Shown here: positions 25,138 to 33,600 of the stretch, one piece after another
Position numbering within the stretch: position 1 is the stretch's first letter
How the letters are laid out: every line of letters begins with the position of its first letter
Origin: Flammeovirga agarivorans
GTDB lineage: Bacteria; Bacteroidota; Bacteroidia; Cytophagales; Flammeovirgaceae
Length of the DNA: 64,000 nucleotides
Reading direction: 5' to 3'
NCBI RefSeq assembly: GCF_012641475.1
Contig: NZ_JABAIL010000003.1
Span: 248,001 to 312,000 of the forward strand
The notes under the pieces: model-generated
Told to the model about the DNA's origin: nothing
Database searches by the model: none
The model's input: only the letters and a program-made list of their open reading frames with translations
Position numbers and translations under genes: made by a program

Positions 25138-26503
25138 ACGGTATACCTATACATATAATTATTTTACTGTACACCATATCGATTCAAAAGTGTATGTAAT
25201 TCTGTTCTAATGTATAGATATACCGTATACAAGCCTTATATATGTATAGTTGTACCGTATTCGGAAGTATGTTTTTTATTAAAAATGTATTGATATACCA
25301 TAATATTGAAGGAAAAGCTATCATTTATGGTATATCTATACACATTAATTGAAATCATACAGTAAACAGAGAAATAATATTAAAAAATTAAATAAAAATG
25401 GTATAGGTATTTATTTAATATTGTATATACTTTGTTTATTTATAGGGTAACATAACTATCTGAAAATCAATGATTAAATCGCTTTATGTATGTATAGATT
25501 TCCCGAATAAAAATGTATAGATATACCATATACATATGTATAGTTATACCGCTCATTGATGTATTATAATTCTTTAGATGTATTGTAAGTAATATAACTG
25601 TATGGGAAAGTCCTTTATATGCATAGTTTTACCGTAGTACTATGTATAGATATACCATACATTTAAGTGCAATTCTAGAATTTATGTACATACCTGAATC
25701 TTTCTATAGAAATAAGAGTGTATTGAATCATCAGAATATGTATAAAATTTAAATACTATGTATAGATATACCGTAGTATTATGTGTTGGTAAGTACTTAA
25801 ATGTATAGAATTACCGTAATTGTGTTTCATGGATACATCTTTTGCTATATAATAAGTTTTGAACTTAAGTAATTCACCAGATAATACATAGTTTATGTAT
25901 TTGATCTCCTGAACATGTATAGCATTCCCGCTAATTGCTATCGATACATGTTCTTTTCATGGTAATTTACCTCCTGAATATGTATAGATATACCATAATA
26001 ATGTAGAAATATGACTTCTAATGTATAGGTGTACCGTATATAGAGTACATATTCGTTATTATTTATGCTGTAGATATGTATTATTTGCCTTAAACCTGTA
26101 ACGGTTTACTTAAATATGTATAGATATACCGTATAAATATGTGAACATTTGTACTAAAGGAGAATTCTGATACATCATACCAGAAAAACTATACATGTAT
26201 TGAGTCTTATCTGTATAGAAAAATTAAACTATGTATAGTTATACCGTATGTTTTAGTCTTTAAAAGAGAAATCAATTACATTTTTGAGGATAAACATGAT
26301 AACCTACATTTTTTGGTACATACATACCTGCTTATTGAGGTAAGATGTATGAATAGTGAAGCTATTATATGTAATAAAATTCTTAACTATGTATAGTTGT
26401 ACCGTACTAATTATAGAAAATGTATGAATTACCCGACCATTTTTTTGCTTTTATGTATAGATATACCGATAATGTGAATCGAAAATGCGGTAAAGCTATA
26501 CAT
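25138..26503 (+). repeat. Iteron array: probable replication origin
   Basis: About 1.37 kb of non-coding DNA with at least 21 copies of a 17-bp repeat, best form TGTATAGATATACCGTA. Rightward copies start at 25211, 25243, 25286, 25491, 25514, 25537, 25620, 25643, 25759, 25802, 25916, 25981, 26022, 26117, 26232, 26390, 26421 and 26454. Leftward copies span 25138-25154, 25326-25343 and 26487-26503. Seven are exact over TGTATAGATATACC. Degenerate TGTAT copies lie between (for example 25579, 25685, 25739). A very AT-rich stretch at about 25370-25450 is a candidate unwinding element. The array ends 34 bp before the initiator gene. Confidence 0.88.
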
Positions 26504-26537
26504 ATTAAAGAAATAGACTAAAGAAACTTGTCTTCAG

Positions 26538-27686
26538 ATGGACATTTTAAATAAAATACGTACCAGTAGTAATAAAGTAAAACGTCATAATCGTTTTATT
26601 AAAGCAAAACAGAAGAAACCCCTTCCCTTAGTTTCCCAAAAGTTGCTACTGTTTGCTTTTACACTGAATGATTTAACTGCAGAGGATGAAATAGAATTTA
26701 AGGTTTCTGAGTTCTTAGGAAGACATCCTGGAGGTAAAGACCTTAAGCAGCTAGATTTTGGTTGTGATGCATTAGCAAGTGCTAAAATCACTTTAGGAGA
26801 GGCAGATCACGACTCTAGTCAATTTGATAGAGAATATATTCCTCTTTTTTCAAAGATAAAGTTGGATAAGACTTCTATTAAGTTCCAGTTTAATGGAAAC
26901 TTTAAGAACCTTTTATCCCCTACAGGTAATTATACTCAATACTTGTACTCTAGTGTAAGACACATGCGTTCTCCTCATGCAGTGAGAATGTACGATTTGT
27001 TATCGCAAGGTGTGGGTAAGTACAATTCAAGAAAGATATCTGTAGAAGAGTTAAAATCTATATTAGGTCTATCAGATTCTAAATCATATAAAAACTTTGC
27101 AGCATTTAATCGTTCGATTTTACAGAAATGCTTAAAAGACATCAATGAGAATACTGATTTAGAAGTACGCCTAGAGTTAATAAAAACTGGAAGAAGGTGT
27201 ACACACTTGGAGTTTTTCTTTACGAAAAAGGAATCAGAGAAAAAGAAAAGTATTGCAGCTCCTAATCAGCAAAATGCTTCAAATCAACCTGATAGTAATG
27301 AAACTATGCAAAATTCATTACAGCAGAAGATGAAGATGTTGCAATCTTTAGGATTCTCAAGAGAAGAAATTCTTAGAGAATTATTAAAGACAGATGTTGT
27401 GAATGAAGTGGAGGAAACGATAGAGGTAGAATCAAAGGTTGTTGAAGAACCTCAACCTATGCAATCTTCTATAGATTTCGAATTTCAAGGTAAAATAAAC
27501 AAGTTGCATACTCGTCTTACAGAATTAGGAATGGCTCAAGACATCGTTCGCTTGGCAGTTCAACGATACCAAAGTAATCCGAATTGGAAAATTTGGCCAG
27601 AGGTAAATGCGGTGAAGATGGCACAGAAAGATGGTCAGAATTTTCCTAATGTACATACATTGAAAAAATGGATCATTGGAGAATAA
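26538..27686 (+). CDS. Replication initiation protein, Rep_3 (RepB/RepE-like) family
   Basis: A 382-residue protein. Residues 20-235 follow the tandem winged-helix layout of iteron-binding initiators: KPLPLVSQKLLLFAFTLND, then NLLSPTGNYTQYLYSSVRHMRSPHAVRMYDLLSQ, then the ISVEELKSILGL helix and FNRSILQKCLKDINENTDLEV. A poorly conserved linker and a C-terminal helical extension (about residues 320-382) follow. It reads away from the iterons that it should bind and melt. Two tandem hairpin terminators follow. The protein is longer than typical plasmid RepE (about 250). Confidence 0.86.
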   Translation: MDILNKIRTSSNKVKRHNRFIKAKQKKPLPLVSQKLLLFAFTLNDLTAEDEIEFKVSEFLGRHPGGKDLKQLDFGCDALASAKITLGEADHDSSQFDREYIPLFSKIKLDKTSIKFQFNGNFKNLLSPTGNYTQYLYSSVRHMRSPHAVRMYDLLSQGVGKYNSRKISVEELKSILGLSDSKSYKNFAAFNRSILQKCLKDINENTDLEVRLELIKTGRRCTHLEFFFTKKESEKKKSIAAPNQQNASNQPDSNETMQNSLQQKMKMLQSLGFSREEILRELLKTDVVNEVEETIEVESKVVEEPQPMQSSIDFEFQGKINKLHTRLTELGMAQDIVRLAVQRYQSNPNWKIWPEVNAVKMAQKDGQNFPNVHTLKKWIIGE

Positions 27687-27707
27687 GTGATCAAATAACA
27701 GAAATTG

Positions 27708-27748
27708 AAAAAAGCCTGTAGAGAACATATTTCTACAGGCTTTTTTTA
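27708..27748 (+). terminator. Terminator 1 downstream of rep
   Basis: AAAGCCTGTAGA/TCTACAGGCTTT stem followed by T-rich sequence. A second hairpin follows 14 bp later. Confidence 0.9.
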
Positions 27749-27761
27749 TCCCCTTAACAAG

Positions 27762-27794
27762 AAAAAAACTCAACACAAAATGTTGAGTTTTTAC
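27762..27794. terminator. Terminator 2, symmetric
   Basis: AAAAACTCAAC/GTTGAGTTTTT with a 7-nt loop. A-tracts and T-tracts on both sides allow action in either direction, insulating rep from the leftward second parA gene. Confidence 0.75.
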
Positions 27795-27962
27795 TCTAAA
27801 CTGATATTGATATTATCCTAAAAGTGTAATTTGATTATTAAATCTGATGCTATATCTCATAAACTTGTACAGTATCTAATTGTTTATGAATACTAGATTT
27901 TTTTTCAATATTTTTTCAGAATGTATGTATCAGCCTATAAAATGTATTGTGAGGGTGAAATA

Positions 27963-27979
27963 TGTATAGATATACCGTA
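27963..27979 (+). repeat. Isolated iteron copy
   Basis: A perfect TGTATAGATATACCGTA lies 1.46 kb beyond the main array, 11 bp past the stop codon of the second parA gene. A lone high-affinity site could serve in handcuffing or titration of the initiator (inference). Confidence 0.8.
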
Positions 27980-27989
27980 TTTCAATAAT

Positions 27990-28928
27990 TTATAAGATTT
28001 CACTAGCTAATTGTTCAAAGTCTTTACAACCTCTTGAAGTTGGAGCATAGTCAAAGATGTTTTGTTTAGAAGTCACTGTGCCCTCAAACCCAATGGTATG
28101 ATGAATGATCGTATCAAATACATTGAAGTCACTCTTTAGACTATCATTGATATGTTTTAAAAAGGATTTATGTGATGAATTTGAACTCTTGATTCCTGTA
28201 AACAGTATATGCGGGTTCCCTAAAGATGTATTGATATCCCTTACCGATGTAATCATTTTTGTCATGGTTGATAACCCTTGTGTATTATAACTTTCAGGAT
28301 GTACAGGAATGATAAGGTCAGTTGAGGCTAATACTGCAGATATACTTATTGCATTGAAAGATGACGGACAATCAATTAGAATATAATCATAAAGGAAGCT
28401 AAAGTGAGTAAAGGCATTTCTGATTTGATATATTCCAGATAAGCCACCCATTCCATATTCAATATTGGCAATATCCAATTGTATTGAAGATGTGATCATA
28501 TCTAGGTGTTCTCCCATAGGTGTAATGATTTTATCTTTTTCTGTAGATGGGTGTTGGATCAAATGATAGAAATCAACGTCAACCTTATTTTTAGCATATT
28601 CACTCAAAGCAGATTGCGGATCAGCATCTATAAGCAATACCTTTTTCCCTTTCATGGCTAAAGCCTTTCCTAAGTTTAATGTGGTAGTGGTTTTACCAGA
28701 ATTAGCCTTATTGTTTAAAACAGAAATGATATTTACATCCGTCGAATTTTTATAGCCTAATGGAGTTAGAAGCCTTTCTAACTCCTCTACATGTTGTTGT
28801 TTTAATCCTTGTGTTCCACTCAGTGCCTTTCTAAGAGAATTCGTTGGAATCTTTGCTTGTCGCTCTAATTCAGAAACATTAAGTAATTTATTCTGCTTAA
28901 TAAAGTGAATGACCTTTTCTGTATTCAT
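27990..28928 (-). CDS. Second ParA-like ATPase with an N-terminal HTH (no ParB partner)
   Basis: A 312-residue protein. A helical DNA-binding-like N-terminus (VSELERQAKIPTNSLRKALSGTQGL) precedes the ATPase. Walker A at residues 74-81 is KANSGKTT, keeping the signature lysine but not the GG of KGGxGKTT; Walker A' is LLIDADPQSALSEY and the DYILIDCPSS strand is intact. No parB follows. AT-rich direct repeats upstream (28999-29055) may be its operator or centromere. It may help regulate or segregate the same replicon, or be a relic of a fused plasmid. Confidence 0.84.
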   Translation of the reverse strand: MNTEKVIHFIKQNKLLNVSELERQAKIPTNSLRKALSGTQGLKQQHVEELERLLTPLGYKNSTDVNIISVLNNKANSGKTTTTLNLGKALAMKGKKVLLIDADPQSALSEYAKNKVDVDFYHLIQHPSTEKDKIITPMGEHLDMITSSIQLDIANIEYGMGGLSGIYQIRNAFTHFSFLYDYILIDCPSSFNAISISAVLASTDLIIPVHPESYNTQGLSTMTKMITSVRDINTSLGNPHILFTGIKSSNSSHKSFLKHINDSLKSDFNVFDTIIHHTIGFEGTVTSKQNIFDYAPTSRGCKDFEQLASEIL

Positions 28929-29341
28929 TGGAAAGACTATTAATTATATAACTTTTTTAAAGTCTGTATATATACTAATATTTGTTTTATATAGTATTTA
29001 AATATACTTAATAATTGATAAATATCTAATTTAAAGTAATTAAATATACTTAATATGTTTTTTTTAGTCTAAATATATTCTTTTTGCTTATCTCTATTAT
29101 TTGAGGAAAATATGGTAATCCACAAAAAAAATACAGAATGTGGGAACTATTTTCTAAAAACTATTGATTTAAAATACGTTATTGACGAGATTATCTTAAA
29201 ATTTAAGTGATTCTGAATCATTTTTTTGTTAAATTTGCGGGTTGATCATTATTAGAGATGATAATTGTTCGTCAAGGATAGTTTCATTTCAATGATTATA
29301 AAGCAAGTATTCGATAGAAAAATAATCATATAAGAATAAAT
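28929..29341. other. Intergenic region between parA2 and rpoA
   Basis: 413 bp of very AT-rich DNA. It contains a perfect 15-bp direct repeat TAAATATACTTAATA at 28999-29013 and 29041-29055, exactly 42 bp apart, with a weaker version near 28967. It also holds a DnaA-box-like TAATCCACA (29116-29124) and a -7 box TAAATTTG (29230-29237) that probably starts rpoA with a leader of about 100 nt. Confidence 0.55.
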
Positions 29342-30334
29342 ATGTCAATATTATCATTCCAAAAGCCGGAAAGAGTTGTAATGGAAAAGGCCGGTGATTT
29401 TAAAGGTCTTTTTGAGTTCAAACCTTTAGAAAGAGGTTATGGTGCTACTATTGGTAACGCCTTCAAAAGAACTTTGCTTTCTGCTCTAGAAGGATATGCA
29501 ATTGCGGGTGTTAAGTTCCTTAATGCAGTTCAAGAGGAGTCAAAAGTTTCTGGCATAGCGGAACCATTATCAGAAGTTGTTTTGAACTTAAAGCAAGTAC
29601 GTATTAAAACAATTGCTGAGTCTCCATCACAAAAAATCGTTGTTGATTTAAGTGGAAAGACTGAATTCAAAGCTTCAGATATCAAGGATTTCACTGAAGA
29701 GTATGAAGTTTTGAACCCTGAATTGGTTATTTGTACTTTGGATGGTAGTGCTAATCTTCAAGTAGAAGTTACTGTAGAGAAAGGTAGAGGTTATGTTATG
29801 GCAGACAATCAGGTATTAACTGATGCTGACACTACAGGTCTTATTACTATCGACTCAGCATTTACTCCAATTAAAAATGTTGAGTACCACGTAGAAAATA
29901 CTCGTGTTGAGCAACGTACTGACTACGAAAAATTAGTGATTGAAATTGAAACTGATGGTACTTTACTTCCTGAAGTTGCTTTACAAGGTGCTGCAAACAT
30001 CTTAATTCAACACTTCGCTCAAATCACTGACAAAGAGATTACATTTGATGTTACTCCTCGTCAGCAAGATCCTAAGTGGACTCCAGAAGAGATCAAGAAA
30101 CGTGCTATGTTAGAGACTCCAATCTCTGATCTTGAGCTTTCTGTACGTGCTTACAACTCATTGAAAGCAGGTGAAGTGAAGACACTAGGTGAATTAGTTT
30201 CTTTAGAAGTTCGTGACTTAATGAAGTTCCGTAACTTTGGTAAGAAAACTTTAACGGAATTAGAAGAGATGTTATCTGATAGAGATTTAACTTTCGGAAT
30301 GGACGTTTCTAAGTACCGTTTAGGAGAAGATTAA
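29342..30334 (+). CDS. rpoA: DNA-directed RNA polymerase subunit alpha, solitary and divergent copy
   Basis: A complete 330-residue alpha subunit. The N-terminal dimerisation domain (FEFKPLERGYGATIGNAFKRTLLSALEGYAI) and an alpha-CTD (PISDLELSVRAYNSLKAGEVKTLGELVSLEVRDLMKFRNFGKKTLTELEEML) with HhH DNA-binding residues are intact. It stands alone, not in the usual rpsM-rpsK-rpsD-rpoA-rplQ operon. Conserved segments are altered: NALRRILLSS becomes NAFKRTLLSA, and the HEFST loop becomes QEESKVSG. This suggests a paralogue rather than the housekeeping gene, but only the rest of the genome can tell. Confidence 0.92.
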   Translation: MSILSFQKPERVVMEKAGDFKGLFEFKPLERGYGATIGNAFKRTLLSALEGYAIAGVKFLNAVQEESKVSGIAEPLSEVVLNLKQVRIKTIAESPSQKIVVDLSGKTEFKASDIKDFTEEYEVLNPELVICTLDGSANLQVEVTVEKGRGYVMADNQVLTDADTTGLITIDSAFTPIKNVEYHVENTRVEQRTDYEKLVIEIETDGTLLPEVALQGAANILIQHFAQITDKEITFDVTPRQQDPKWTPEEIKKRAMLETPISDLELSVRAYNSLKAGEVKTLGELVSLEVRDLMKFRNFGKKTLTELEEMLSDRDLTFGMDVSKYRLGED

Positions 30335-30362
30335 TCTAAAGCATTAATTGCTAATACATAGA

Positions 30363-30399
30363 AAAAACCTTTCAGTTATGAACTGAGAGGTTTTTTTTT
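30363..30399 (+). terminator. rpoA terminator
   Basis: An approximately 14-bp stem (AAACCTTTCAGTT with its complement, one mismatch), loop ATG, then nine T. It lies 30 bp after the rpoA stop. Confidence 0.9.
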
Positions 30400-30446
30400 G
30401 CTTTGGTATTCGGCTTTCTTGTGTATGTAACAGACAATCTTTCAAC

Positions 30447-30917
30447 TTAAATCTTCTTTTCTCTACTACGTTTGCTTGGACTTGTATAACTAAGAGAGTG
30501 ATAATCTACATCTCCTATTTTCATAAACTTGCTAGTCGGTAGACAATTTATTCTTACTACAGATGTGTTTCCTCCAATAACAGTAAGCGTTTCTAGCCCT
30601 TTATATTCTTGCTTATTCAGATTATCTGAGAGTACTTCAATAATATATACTCCCTGATGTAGATGTATCGATGTAGGAACATCTCTATAGTCTTCATAGG
30701 CAAAAACAAGCTGGTTCGTTTGCTTATGTATAATATTTACCGCAAAATCATCTGTGATAGTCATTTCGTGATTATAATTGAAAAAGTGATTCCCATGAAT
30801 ATCCAGTTGTATTGTAACCCTTCCTAATTGGTTTTTATTCTCTAGTGTTGAATTGCATGATGATGCAAATAGTAGTACAATAGTTGGCCATAATAAAGGG
30901 GAAATATTGATTTTCAT
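30447..30917 (-). CDS. DUF4493-like lipoprotein
   Basis: A 156-residue protein with a lipobox (LLFASSCNSTLE). A beta-sandwich-like mature domain contains DFAVNIIHKQTNQLVFAYEDYRDVPTSIHLHQGVYIIEVLSDN, which matches the pattern of Bacteroidota DUF4493 surface lipoproteins. The basic tail (SPSKRSREKKI) is unusual for a secreted protein. Function unknown. Confidence 0.6.
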   Translation of the reverse strand: MKINISPLLWPTIVLLFASSCNSTLENKNQLGRVTIQLDIHGNHFFNYNHEMTITDDFAVNIIHKQTNQLVFAYEDYRDVPTSIHLHQGVYIIEVLSDNLNKQEYKGLETLTVIGGNTSVVRINCLPTSKFMKIGDVDYHSLSYTSPSKRSREKKI

Positions 30918-31320
30918 GATACAGGTTGATTTATTTCACAGTGATGTTGGTTGTGTTTTCTTTTACGGTATTTGTTAGGGGTGGGGTTATTTAAGAATTG
31001 TAATAGAAAGGCATTTTTTCTTAATTATTGATCACAAAATAGTGGACAGGGGAGGATTGCCCACTTGTATTATTCTAAGAGAAATACAGGATAATACAGG
31101 TGAATGAGATAGATTTCAAGCAAATATTGATTTTATAGAAATAATAGTACATCAATAAAAAATATCAGTAACCCTACTTTATTCCAAAAACAAAGTCATA
31201 TTTTAGTGTGTTCAACTAGCTACATGACACAATTGAAAACAAATAGTAATCGTTGAAAACTCGTTTTTAGTTGTGCCGTATAGTTACTTTATATTTGAAA
31301 GCATATTATCATAACTTAAA
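30918..31320. other. Intergenic region, 403 bp
   Basis: No ORF of note. A -7 box TATATTTG (31290-31297) lies 23 bp before the thioredoxin-like gene at 31321, with a weak TTG 16 bp further upstream. Nothing else recognisable. Confidence 0.5.
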
Positions 31321-31938
31321 ATGTTGTTGAAGCGTACTGTCGTTTTTCTTTTATTCGTCTTGTTCAGTGGAAGTGTAGTAGTATATGCTCAGGAGAACAG
31401 CTCAGCAGTTGACACCCACTTTTTACAGAAAGGAGATACTATTCATCCTATTGAGGTTCGTGACTTAAAAAATAAGCCATATACCACTCCTAGTATTGGA
31501 GAAAAGGTACTATTGATATTTTATCCTGATCCTGATAATCCTTCAGAGAACGATTATTTTGTAGAACAGACCAAGCAGTGGAAATTTCCTTTAGATAAAT
31601 TCCATGCATATGGTATTGTCAATTTAAAAGACACCCCTTATCCTAATGGAATTATCCGATTTATGATTAGAATGCTAAGGAAACGTTCAAAAAGAGAGGC
31701 AGGAGCTTTAATACTTACTGATCCTAAAGGTGTAGTTCAGACAGAATGGAATACTGGTGATTGTAATAATCATATTAGTGTACTGGTCGTAGACAAGACA
31801 GGAGAAGTGATTTTCTGGAAAGCAGGCCCTATTAATGAAGAAGAGACCGCATATGTTATTGATGAGCTGGTAAAACGCTTACCTGAGGCCAGAAAGTTGA
31901 CGGCTGAAGAATTAAAAGCAATGGAAATTAATGATTAA
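31321..31938 (+). CDS. Secreted thioredoxin-fold protein without CxxC (YtfJ-like)
   Basis: A 205-residue protein with a signal peptide ending near VVVYAQ. The mature part follows a thioredoxin/peroxiredoxin-like order: KGDTIHPIEVRDLKNKPY, then EKVLLIFYPDPDNPSENDYFVEQ, then a C-terminal ISVLVVDKTGEVIFWKAGPI strand pair. No CxxC redox pair is present; the single Cys (TGDCNNH) stands alone. YtfJ-type periplasmic proteins are the nearest known shape. Assignment tentative. Confidence 0.6.
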   Translation: MLLKRTVVFLLFVLFSGSVVVYAQENSSAVDTHFLQKGDTIHPIEVRDLKNKPYTTPSIGEKVLLIFYPDPDNPSENDYFVEQTKQWKFPLDKFHAYGIVNLKDTPYPNGIIRFMIRMLRKRSKREAGALILTDPKGVVQTEWNTGDCNNHISVLVVDKTGEVIFWKAGPINEEETAYVIDELVKRLPEARKLTAEELKAMEIND

Positions 31939-31982
31939 ACATTGTCCAAATAGAGACAATTCTAAATATATTTTAAAGGAAG

Positions 31983-32025
31983 ATCCCTCTGAGAGCAAAA
32001 AAGCTTAATCAGAGGGATTTTTATT
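31983..32025 (+). terminator. Rho-independent terminator
   Basis: ATCCCTCTGA/TCAGAGGGAT stem with a 16-nt loop and T-rich tail. Confidence 0.88.
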
Positions 32026-32130
32026 TAAATTGAAACGTAAAACTAGGGTTTTATACTACGCTAAACACTTATACTAAATAGATAGAGCTTGGACTACTAA
32101 ATAAGCTTCACAATTAAACAGTTATCACAA

Positions 32131-33429
32131 ATGAGCCTAATTATCAATCGAGAAGAAGAACAATTGATCTTAAAGATCATGGAAGAGGAAATTGTACCAG
32201 CAGAAGGATGTACTGAGCCGATTGCTATCGCTTATGCTGCAGCGAAAGCCGTAAGTTATTTAGGAAAAAGGCCAGAGGAATTGATCATCAATGTATCTGG
32301 TAATATTCTTAAGAATGCGAAGAGTGTTGTAGTACCAAATAGTGATGGTAAAGTAGGAATTGAAGTCGCAGGAGCTATGGGAGCATTATTTGGAGATCCA
32401 CAAGCTGACCTGATGGTGATCAGTAAGATCACCTCTGATGATATGAATGTCGTCAACCATTTCCTTGAAGAGCATCGAGCTAAAGTAAAGCTTGCCGATA
32501 ATAATATGACACTATATATCAATATTGAGGCAATAGCTCAAAAAGAGTGTGTAAGCGTAGAAATAAAGCATACCCATACAAATATCACTAAAGTTATTAA
32601 GAATGGTGAAGTGATTATAGATCAACCTTGTAATGACAATGACTTTAATTCTTCATTAATAGACCGAAGCATCCTATCGATCGAAAAGATTTATCATCTA
32701 GCTAAAAACATAGAGATTGAAAAGATAGAGAAGATTTTCGAAAAGGTATTTACTTATAATTCTCGTATAGCGTCTGAAGGATTAGCTTCAAAGTATGGTG
32801 TAAACATAGGGGCTGCAATACAGAAAAATATAGATAAAGGGTTGTACGGAGATGATCAAAGAAACCGTTCAGCTAGTTTTACAGCAGCAGGAAGCGATGC
32901 AAGAATGGGAGGGAGTGCAATGCCTGTTATGACCACAAGTGGTAGCGGTAACCAAGGTATGACGGCTTCTTTACCGATTATTAAATACTGTATTGATCAG
33001 GATATCGAAAAGGAAGAAATGTATAGAGCATTGTTTATGTCTCATCTATCGACAGTACATGTTAAAACTAACGTAGGAAGACTTTCTGCATATTGTGGAG
33101 CAATGACAGCTTCAGCTGCGGTAAGCGGCACCTTGGTATTTTTAGAAGGGGGTAAAGTTGAAAATGTGAAGAATGCGATTACAAATACATTGGGTAATGT
33201 CTCTGGAGTAATTTGTGATGGAGCAAAAGCTAGTTGTGCGACAAAAATTGCTTCAGGAATATATTCAGCATTTGATGGAGCAATGTTAGCACAAATGGGT
33301 AGTGTACTGCAAGCAGAGGATGGAATTATTGGTGATTGTGTAGAAGATACCATCAAAAATGTCGGTACTTTAGCTAAAGAAGGTATGAAATCGACAGACA
33401 AGACGATTCTTAATATTATGTCTAATTAA
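32131..33429 (+). CDS. cyuA: L-cysteine desulfidase (CyuA/YhaM, UPF0597)
   Basis: A 432-residue protein of the UPF0597/serine dehydratase alpha-like family. Conserved cysteines for a [4Fe-4S] cluster are visible in VPAEGCTEPIAIAYA, LSAYCGAMTASA and VICDGAKASCATKIA. It converts L-cysteine to pyruvate, sulfide and ammonia. Length and motifs are complete. It has its own terminator. A cytoplasmic cysteine-catabolic role complements patB and cysK elsewhere in the window. Confidence 0.9.
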   Translation: MSLIINREEEQLILKIMEEEIVPAEGCTEPIAIAYAAAKAVSYLGKRPEELIINVSGNILKNAKSVVVPNSDGKVGIEVAGAMGALFGDPQADLMVISKITSDDMNVVNHFLEEHRAKVKLADNNMTLYINIEAIAQKECVSVEIKHTHTNITKVIKNGEVIIDQPCNDNDFNSSLIDRSILSIEKIYHLAKNIEIEKIEKIFEKVFTYNSRIASEGLASKYGVNIGAAIQKNIDKGLYGDDQRNRSASFTAAGSDARMGGSAMPVMTTSGSGNQGMTASLPIIKYCIDQDIEKEEMYRALFMSHLSTVHVKTNVGRLSAYCGAMTASAAVSGTLVFLEGGKVENVKNAITNTLGNVSGVICDGAKASCATKIASGIYSAFDGAMLAQMGSVLQAEDGIIGDCVEDTIKNVGTLAKEGMKSTDKTILNIMSN

Positions 33430-33465
33430 TACTGAGAATGTTTGATTGATGATCCAAATATTTTA

Positions 33466-33512
33466 CTAAAAAATGGTTATTTCAACGGGGTTGAAGTAGC
33501 CATTTTTTATTT
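33466..33512 (+). terminator. cyuA terminator
   Basis: An approximately 18-bp stem (AAAAATGGTTATTTCAAC with GTTGAAGTAGCCATTTTT), 3-nt loop and T-run. Confidence 0.9.
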
Positions 33513-33576
33513 TATCTACTTCAATCTGAGAAAACTAAAAAATCCATTTTAACATTGCGATATTAGAAAAATACAA

Positions 33577-33600
33577 TAATGTTCCACGTGGAGCATTGTA
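33577..33600. promoter_or_regulatory. parS-like centromere site
   Basis: TGTTCCACGTGGAGCA (33580-33595) differs at one position from the perfect palindrome TGTTCCACGTGGAACA, the chromosomal ParB-binding consensus. The dyad extends to 12-bp arms with two mismatches. It lies in non-coding DNA about 9.4 kb from parB and 7 kb from the iteron array. Confidence 0.72.

Noticed and set aside
25138-26503. CRISPR array
   Set aside because: Repeats are only 17 bp, irregularly spaced, occur in both orientations and lie beside a Rep_3 initiator. No cas genes are present, so iterons explain them.
29342-30334. Ribosomal protein operon around rpoA
   Set aside because: No rps or rpl gene is next to it; flanks are an orphan parA and a lipoprotein gene.
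33042-33401. 119-residue ORF antisense to cyuA
   Set aside because: Mirror frame of a well-conserved gene; composition follows the sense codons.
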